This document shows positions 59,352 to 64,000 of a stretch of DNA of 64,000 bases, piece by piece. The stretch comes from Halorarum salinum (GTDB lineage Archaea > Halobacteriota > Halobacteria > Halobacteriales > Haloferacaceae). The stretch covers positions 2,604,001-2,668,000 of the forward strand of contig NZ_CP058579.1 in NCBI RefSeq assembly GCF_013402875.1, in the 5' to 3' direction. The translations under genes were made by a program, and so were the position numbers. The notes below the pieces were generated by a model, which did not search any database, was not told the DNA's origin, and saw nothing but the letters and a program-made list of their open reading frames with translations. Every line of letters begins with the position of its first letter. The stretch's first letter is position 1.

Positions 59352-60209
59352 ATGGATCTCGACGAACTACGCGGCGTCCAGTCGACCGAACGGGGGCGCG
59401 ACAGCCTCCAGCACCTCCGCGACTCGTTCTACGAGGACGTCGCCGCCTACATCGCCGGCCGGAAGCGACGCCGCGACGAGCGGGCCGCGTCCGTGGACAA
59501 CCCCTTCTCCGACGAACGGGTCCGGAAGCTCTCCGACGAGATCGAGACGGCCGAGGAGGTCGCCGAGTCCCTCTACGAGCGCCGGGTCGGCAAGGTCGTG
59601 AAACTCGCCTCCTTCGCGGCCGCCGACGCCCCGGTCGAGACCGAGGGGATGACCGCCGAGGAGGCGGACCTGTTCGACGACCTGGTCGAACGCATCGAGG
59701 CGAACAAGGGGAACGTCCTCGAGGTGCTCGGCGGGGGCGCCGACGTCGAACTCGACGCGCCCGCGGACGGGAGCGACGACGGTCCCGGGTCGAGGACCGC
59801 GGACGAGCGTGACGCGACGGCGGGTGGCGGGGCCGAACCCGAGGCCAGCACGCCCGACTCGGACGCCGGCGACGTCCTCGCGGACGCCATGGGCGGTGCC
59901 GAGGACCGCGCCGAAACGACCGGCGCCGCGGACGAGGGGGCCCCGCACCCGTCGGGCGGGCCCGAACCGACGGAAGCCCCGTCCGACGAACCCGACCCGA
60001 GCGCCGCCACGCGGGGCGACCCGGCCGCGGCCGACGCCGGCCCGGAACCGGCCGAGGACCGCACGACGGTCCGCATCACCCGCGACGTCGGCGAGATCCT
60101 CGGCGTCGACGACCGCGAGTACGACCTCGAATCCGAGGACGTCGTGACGCTCCCGGCCGCGAACGCCGACCCGCTCGTCGACCGCGACGCGGCGGAACCG
60201 CTGGAGTAG
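59352..60209 (+). CDS. gins51: GINS complex subunit Gins51
   Basis: A 285-residue GINS protein, part of the CMG replicative helicase with MCM. Domain order is the archaeal Gins51 pattern: the alpha-helical A domain comes first (residues 1-120, DLDELRGVQSTERGR), then a long Gly/Pro/Glu-rich linker (about 125-230), then the beta-rich B domain (about 235-285, VRITRDVGEILGVDDREYDLE). The long linker is typical of haloarchaea. It is the promoter-proximal partner of priS. Confidence 0.93.
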   Translation: MDLDELRGVQSTERGRDSLQHLRDSFYEDVAAYIAGRKRRRDERAASVDNPFSDERVRKLSDEIETAEEVAESLYERRVGKVVKLASFAAADAPVETEGMTAEEADLFDDLVERIEANKGNVLEVLGGGADVELDAPADGSDDGPGSRTADERDATAGGGAEPEASTPDSDAGDVLADAMGGAEDRAETTGAADEGAPHPSGGPEPTEAPSDEPDPSAATRGDPAAADAGPEPAEDRTTVRITRDVGEILGVDDREYDLESEDVVTLPAANADPLVDRDAAEPLE

Positions 60210-60279
60210 CGCCCTCGGTCCGTCGTCCGGACCCGTCGGAACCGGAACCGGTTTTTGCCGTCCGCTCACACGACCACCC

Positions 60280-60747
60280 ATGCTCGAGCAAGGCGAGGAG
60301 GCGCCGGCGTTCGAACTGCCGGACCAGAACGGCGAGACCGTCTCGCTCTCGGCGTACGAGGGCGAACGCGTCGTGGTGTACTTCTATCCCCGCGCGGACA
60401 CCCCCGGCTGTACGACCGAGGCGTGCGGCTTCCGCGACGCGTGGACGGAGTTCGAGGCCCGGAACGTCGCCGTCCTCGGCGTCAGCGACGACCCCGTCGA
60501 GGACCTCGCGGCGTTCGCCGACGAGTACGAGCTCCCGTTCCGCCTGCTCTCGGACGAGGACGGCGCGGTCTCGACTGCGTACGACTCCTACGGCGAGAAG
60601 AACGTCTTCGGCAACGAGGTGACCGGCGTGTTCCGGAACACGTACGTCGTCGGGCCCGGCGGGACCGTCGAGCGGGCCTACGAGGGCGTCTCGCCCGACG
60701 GCCACGCGGAGGAGATCCTGGCGGATCTCGACGAACTCGCCGCGTAG
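60280..60747 (+). CDS. bcp: peroxiredoxin Bcp/PrxQ
   Basis: A 155-residue peroxiredoxin. Cys44 in TPGCTTEACGFRD is the peroxidatic residue and Cys49 the resolving one, five residues apart as in the Bcp/PrxQ class. It reduces peroxides using thioredoxin. ATG 60280 follows a TTTTTGCCGTCC box A near 60251. Confidence 0.93.
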   Translation: MLEQGEEAPAFELPDQNGETVSLSAYEGERVVVYFYPRADTPGCTTEACGFRDAWTEFEARNVAVLGVSDDPVEDLAAFADEYELPFRLLSDEDGAVSTAYDSYGEKNVFGNEVTGVFRNTYVVGPGGTVERAYEGVSPDGHAEEILADLDELAA

Positions 60748-60774
60748 CCGACGCCGACCGGGCAGCCCACCCAC

Positions 60775-61695
60775 CTAGCGGACGACCCCGGCTTCCCATC
60801 CGAGCAGGCGGGCGAGCGCGTGCCGTTTCAGCAGCCCGAAGCCGACGACGACCAGCAGGAACCCCGAGACCGTGAAGGGCGTCACCGGTTCCGTGAGGAG
60901 CACTGCCCCGAGCACGGTCGCCACGACCGGGACCACGTACGACACGAGGTTCGTCTCGAAGGCGCCGACCCGGTCGAGGAGCGTGAAGTAGATCGCGTAC
61001 CCGACGGCGCTCGCGAACACGCCCATGAATGCGAGCGCGAGGACGATCTCGGGCGTGACCGCGTGGGGGGAGGGAATCGGTTCCCCCAGCGCGAGCGAGA
61101 CGAGGTGCAACTGGACCGCGCCGAACGCCATCGCCCACGCGGTCCGTGTGAGCGCCGGCGCCGGCGGTTCGAGCGCTCTCGTGAGCACGCCCCCGAGCGA
61201 CACGGAGACGGCGGCGACGAACACGAGCGCGACGCCGAGCGTCGTCTCGCCGGCGAGGGTCGCCGCCGTCGGGTTCGAGACGAGCGCCACGCCGAGGACG
61301 CCCAACAGGACGCCCAGGTATCCGCGGGCGTCGAGGCTCCCCTCCGAGAGCAGCAGCGCGGCGAACGCGGTCGTCAGGATCGGGTTGAGGCTGTAGACGA
61401 CGGAGGCGATCCCCCCGGTGGTGAACTGCTGGCCGAGGAAGAGGAAGACGACGTTGACGGTCACGAGCAGCGTCGACCCGACGACGACCGACCACCGGTC
61501 GGCCGCGGTCCGCGGAAACGGGTCGTCGGTCGCGAGGAGGACGTACCCGAGCGCGATCGCCGCCCCGACGTCGAACCGGAACGCGCCGAGCAGGACGGGC
61601 GCGACGGCCGTCAGGCCGACCTCGACGGCCGGGAACGTCCCGCCCCAGCAGAGCGCGAGCGAGAGAAACAGGGCCGCGTTCCGGGTACGTGTCAC
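60775..61695 (-). CDS. EamA/DMT-family transporter
   Basis: A 306-residue protein (from GTG 61695) with ten helices in two EamA repeats; LWGGTFPAVEVG-like and NPILTTAFAALLLSE segments are typical of DMT exporters. An alternative GTG at 61776 would add 27 mostly hydrophilic residues. It lies 103 bp downstream of idsA (same strand) and could be its operon partner. Confidence 0.8.
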   Translation of the reverse strand: MTRTRNAALFLSLALCWGGTFPAVEVGLTAVAPVLLGAFRFDVGAAIALGYVLLATDDPFPRTAADRWSVVVGSTLLVTVNVVFLFLGQQFTTGGIASVVYSLNPILTTAFAALLLSEGSLDARGYLGVLLGVLGVALVSNPTAATLAGETTLGVALVFVAAVSVSLGGVLTRALEPPAPALTRTAWAMAFGAVQLHLVSLALGEPIPSPHAVTPEIVLALAFMGVFASAVGYAIYFTLLDRVGAFETNLVSYVVPVVATVLGAVLLTEPVTPFTVSGFLLVVVGFGLLKRHALARLLGWEAGVVR

Positions 61696-61797
61696 GTCGA
61701 GGGGTCGTCCCGGTCCGCCTTCGCCGTTTCCGTTCCGGCCAGCCCTACGGGTTCGGGACCGCGTGAGGTCCCCCACGAACTCCGTGGTCGTGGGAGG

Positions 61798-62844
61798 TCA
61801 GTAGCCGCGGGAGATGAGGTAGTCCGCGAGCTCCCGGAGGAGCGTCCGCGCCTCGTTGTCGGGGAGCACGGCGAGCCGCCGCTTGCTCCGTTCGGTCAGT
61901 TCGGTCGCCATCTCCCGCGCGTAGGCGATGCTCCCGGACTCCTCGAGGCGGGCGACCGCCTCGTCGACGGCCGACTCGGTGACCTCGGCGGGCGTGTCCG
62001 CGGAGACGAGCCCGTCCACGTCGACGCCCTGCTGGCGCGCGTGGAGCGTGATGAGCGTCTCCTTCCCCTCGACGAGGTCCGAGCCGCGCTGCTTGCCCAG
62101 CCGCTCCGACGGGACCGTGAGGTCGAGGACGTCGTCCTGGATCTGGAACGCGCGGCCGGATTCGACGCCGTACTGGTAGAGCGCGTCGACGACCTCGTCG
62201 TCCGCGCCCATCAGCACCGCCGGGATGGCGGCCGACGCGCCGTAGAGGACGGCCGTCTTCAGCTCCACCATCTCGAGGTACTCCTCGGGGGTCACGTCGT
62301 CTCGGCCCTCGAAGTCGACGTCGAGCGCCTGCCCCTCGCAGATGCGCGTGCACGTGGACGCGAGGAGGTTCACCGCCTCCAGCCCGTTCGCGGGGTCGGC
62401 GCCGGTGTCCGAGAGCAGTTCGAACGCCTTCGCGTACAGCGTGTCGCCCGCGAGGATGGCCGTCTCGGTGTCGTACTCGCGGTGGACCGAGGGGACGCCC
62501 CGGCGCAGGTCGTCCTCGTCCATGATGTCGTCGTGGATGAGCGTGAACGACTGGATCACCTCGACGCTGACGGCCGACCGCATGAGGTCGAACGAGCCGC
62601 CCGAGAGCGTCGGGAACGACCGGTAGTCGGCCGATCGGGGGTCCACGTCGGCGAGCGCCTCGGCCGCCAGGAGCGCCGCAGTCGGGCGGAGCCGCTTGCC
62701 GCCCGCCTCGAGGATGTACCGGGTCGCCTCGTAGAGACGTTCGGGCTCGGCCATCGGGAGCTCCTCCTCGATCGCGTCGTTGACGAGTTCGCGTCGCTCC
62801 CGGACCGCGGCGAGCACTCGGTCCTCCGTCGCGTCCTGGGTCAT
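61798..62844 (-). CDS. idsA: geranylgeranyl/geranylfarnesyl diphosphate synthase IdsA
   Basis: A 348-residue trans-prenyl diphosphate synthase building the C20 isoprenoid chains of archaeal lipids. The first Asp-rich motif DDIMDEDD (Asp105-Asp109) and the second DDVLDL are seen, along with the substrate motif GGKRLRPTAA. Its ATG is 5 bp from the end of the RNase J gene, a gene order found across haloarchaea. Confidence 0.95.
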   Translation of the reverse strand: MTQDATEDRVLAAVRERRELVNDAIEEELPMAEPERLYEATRYILEAGGKRLRPTAALLAAEALADVDPRSADYRSFPTLSGGSFDLMRSAVSVEVIQSFTLIHDDIMDEDDLRRGVPSVHREYDTETAILAGDTLYAKAFELLSDTGADPANGLEAVNLLASTCTRICEGQALDVDFEGRDDVTPEEYLEMVELKTAVLYGASAAIPAVLMGADDEVVDALYQYGVESGRAFQIQDDVLDLTVPSERLGKQRGSDLVEGKETLITLHARQQGVDVDGLVSADTPAEVTESAVDEAVARLEESGSIAYAREMATELTERSKRRLAVLPDNEARTLLRELADYLISRGY

Positions 62845-62849
62845 CCGAC

Positions 62850-64000
62850 TTACTCCGTCAGCTGGATCATGTTCCCGTTCTGCGTCACGTGGATGTCACG
62901 CCCGAGCGTGTAGCCCATGCCGTTCGCGAGGTCCACGTAGGGGGCGAACCCCTTCAGGTCCTGGTGGGCCGGGATGACGTGTCGGGGCTGGAGCGCGTCG
63001 AGCATCTGGTAGTGTCCCTCCTCGCGGAGGTGGCCCGAGACGTGGATCTCGTCGTAGATGCGGGCGCCCTGCATCCGCAGGAGCTGTTCGGACTGGTAGC
63101 GCTGCCCCTCGTTGGTCGGCTCCGGGATGACCCGGGCGCTGAAGATGACCTTGTCGCCGTCGTCCAGTTCGTACGGCGTCTCGCCGCGGCCCATCCGCGT
63201 GAGCATCGCGCGCGGCTCGCCCTGGTGGCCGGTGACGACGGGGAGGTACTTCTCCTTGCCCTCCTTCATGATGCGCTTGAACGTGCGGTCGACGGACTTG
63301 CGGTGGCCGTACATCCCGAGGTCGTCCGGGAAGTCGACGTAGTCGAGCCGTTCGGCGGTGCCGCTGTACTTCTCCATCGACCGGCCGAGCAGCACGGGCT
63401 GGCGGCCGATCTCCTGGGCGAACTCGACGAGCGAGGAGACGCGCGAGATGTGCGAGGAGAACGTGGTGGCGACGATGCCGCCGTCGTAGTCCTCGATCGA
63501 CTCCATCACGTCCTGGAGGTGGCGACGCGCGACGGACTCGGAGGGCGTCCGGCCCTTCCGGCCGGCGTTCGTACAGTCCTCGATGTAACAGAGGACGCCG
63601 TTGCCCTCGCGGCCGATCTCGCGGAACCGCTGCATGTCGATCGGGTCCTCGAGCACCGGGTTCTGGTCCATGCGCTTGTCGAGGCCGTACACGACCGCTC
63701 CCTCGGGCGTGTGGAGGACCGGGTTGATCGCGTCGATGATGGAGTGGGTGACGTGGACGAACTCGAGTTCGACCTGCCCTGAGTCGCCGATGGACATCGT
63801 CTCGCCGGCCTCCATCTTGACGAGGTCGTTGTTGACGTTGAACTTGTTCTCGCCCTTGATCTGCTGTTTCACCAGTTCGATGGTGAACGGGCTGGCGACG
63901 ACCGGCGCGTCGTATCGGTGTGCCAGCTTCGAGATGGCGCCGATGTGGTCGAGGTGGCCGTGGGTCGGCACGATGGCCTTCACGTCGCCCTCGAGGTCGG
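62850..64000 (-). CDS. rnj: archaeal RNase J (partial, 5' end beyond window)
   Basis: The last 383 codons of a beta-CASP RNase J, a 5'-3' exonuclease. The metal-binding motif [16 protein letters not shown], and the beta-CASP segments [26 protein letters not shown] near the end are present. The beginning of the gene lies past position 64000. It is followed by idsA five bases later. Confidence 0.93.
   Translation of the reverse strand, partial: DLEGDVKAIVPTHGHLDHIGAISKLAHRYDAPVVASPFTIELVKQQIKGENKFNVNNDLVKMEAGETMSIGDSGQVELEFVHVTHSIIDAINPVLHTPEGAVVYGLDKRMDQNPVLEDPIDMQRFREIGREGNGVLCYIEDCTNAGRKGRTPSESVARRHLQDVMESIEDYDGGIVATTFSSHISRVSSLVEFAQEIGRQPVLLGRSMEKYSGTAERLDYVDFPDDLGMYGHRKSVDRTFKRIMKEGKEKYLPVVTGHQGEPRAMLTRMGRGETPYELDDGDKVIFSARVIPEPTNEGQRYQSEQLLRMQGARIYDEIHVSGHLREEGHYQMLDALQPRHVIPAHQDLKGFAPYVDLANGMGYTLGRDIHVTQNGNMIQLTE

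Overview
The window is a GC-rich haloarchaeal chromosome segment. The evidence is archaeal informational genes (aIF2-beta, TFB, PriS, Gins51, Lsm/L37e, pelota, GatE, archaeal Elp3), very acidic proteins, Tat lipoproteins, TTTAWA-type box A elements placed 25-30 bp from start codons (leaderless mRNAs), and many DUF families typical of Halobacteria. The genus cannot be named from sequence alone.

Layout. 0-12.3 kb: a citrate-synthase-like enzyme, an AsnC/TRASH metal-type regulator, gatE, a uracil-DNA glycosylase, a frameshifted Tat lipoprotein, tRNA-Ser(TGA), then a ribosome-rescue neighbourhood (rqcH, two DUF4013 membrane proteins, pelota). 12.4-22.3 kb: HTH-GNAT protein, ATP-type PEP carboxykinase, MFS and APC transporters, an ornithine-cyclodeaminase-family enzyme, OGG1, suicidal Thi4 and a UPF0212/DUF555 protein that lacks the family's cysteine motif. 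22.5-26.6 kb: UPF0058, aIF2-beta, TFB, a DUF6517 lipoprotein, a cold-shock protein and small zinc ribbons.

27.0-35.5 kb is an accessory island. It is bounded by a 96-bp perfect direct repeat lying inside a maoC hydratase gene: the left copy is a complete ORF whose last codons look foreign, and the right copy is a severed 3' end with host-like composition. The island is visibly AT-richer in its right half, carries several broken genes (two cupredoxins, a Cys-rich membrane protein, a DNA polymerase B C-terminus), a Tat-exported acidic protein with two membrane proteins, a ~100-bp repeat family and an intact secreted CocE/X-Pro-peptidase-like hydrolase. No integrase was found in it.

35.7-46 kb: TM2 and DUF2085 membrane proteins, then a phenylacetyl-CoA epoxidase operon paaABCD in which the PaaD zinc ribbon is a separate 54-aa gene and the reductase PaaE is absent, divergent from a Bat-type HTH regulator; then thrS, a DUF2182/DUF1326 pair and an M20 amidohydrolase. 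46-54 kb: ZIP transporter, Elp3, histidine kinase, a RecJ-like DHH protein, Yip1-like protein and thymidine kinase. 54.3-64 kb: tRNA-Leu(GAG), DUF420, a wHTH protein, purF, the lsm-rpl37e operon, the priS-gins51 replication pair, a Bcp peroxiredoxin, an EamA exporter, idsA and RNase J (cut by the window end).

Three copies of a modular, hairpin-containing intergenic element (near 7.3, 45.8 and 54.1 kb) share both ends and a conserved terminal core; both tRNA genes are followed within about 20 nt by a strong ~40-nt hairpin.
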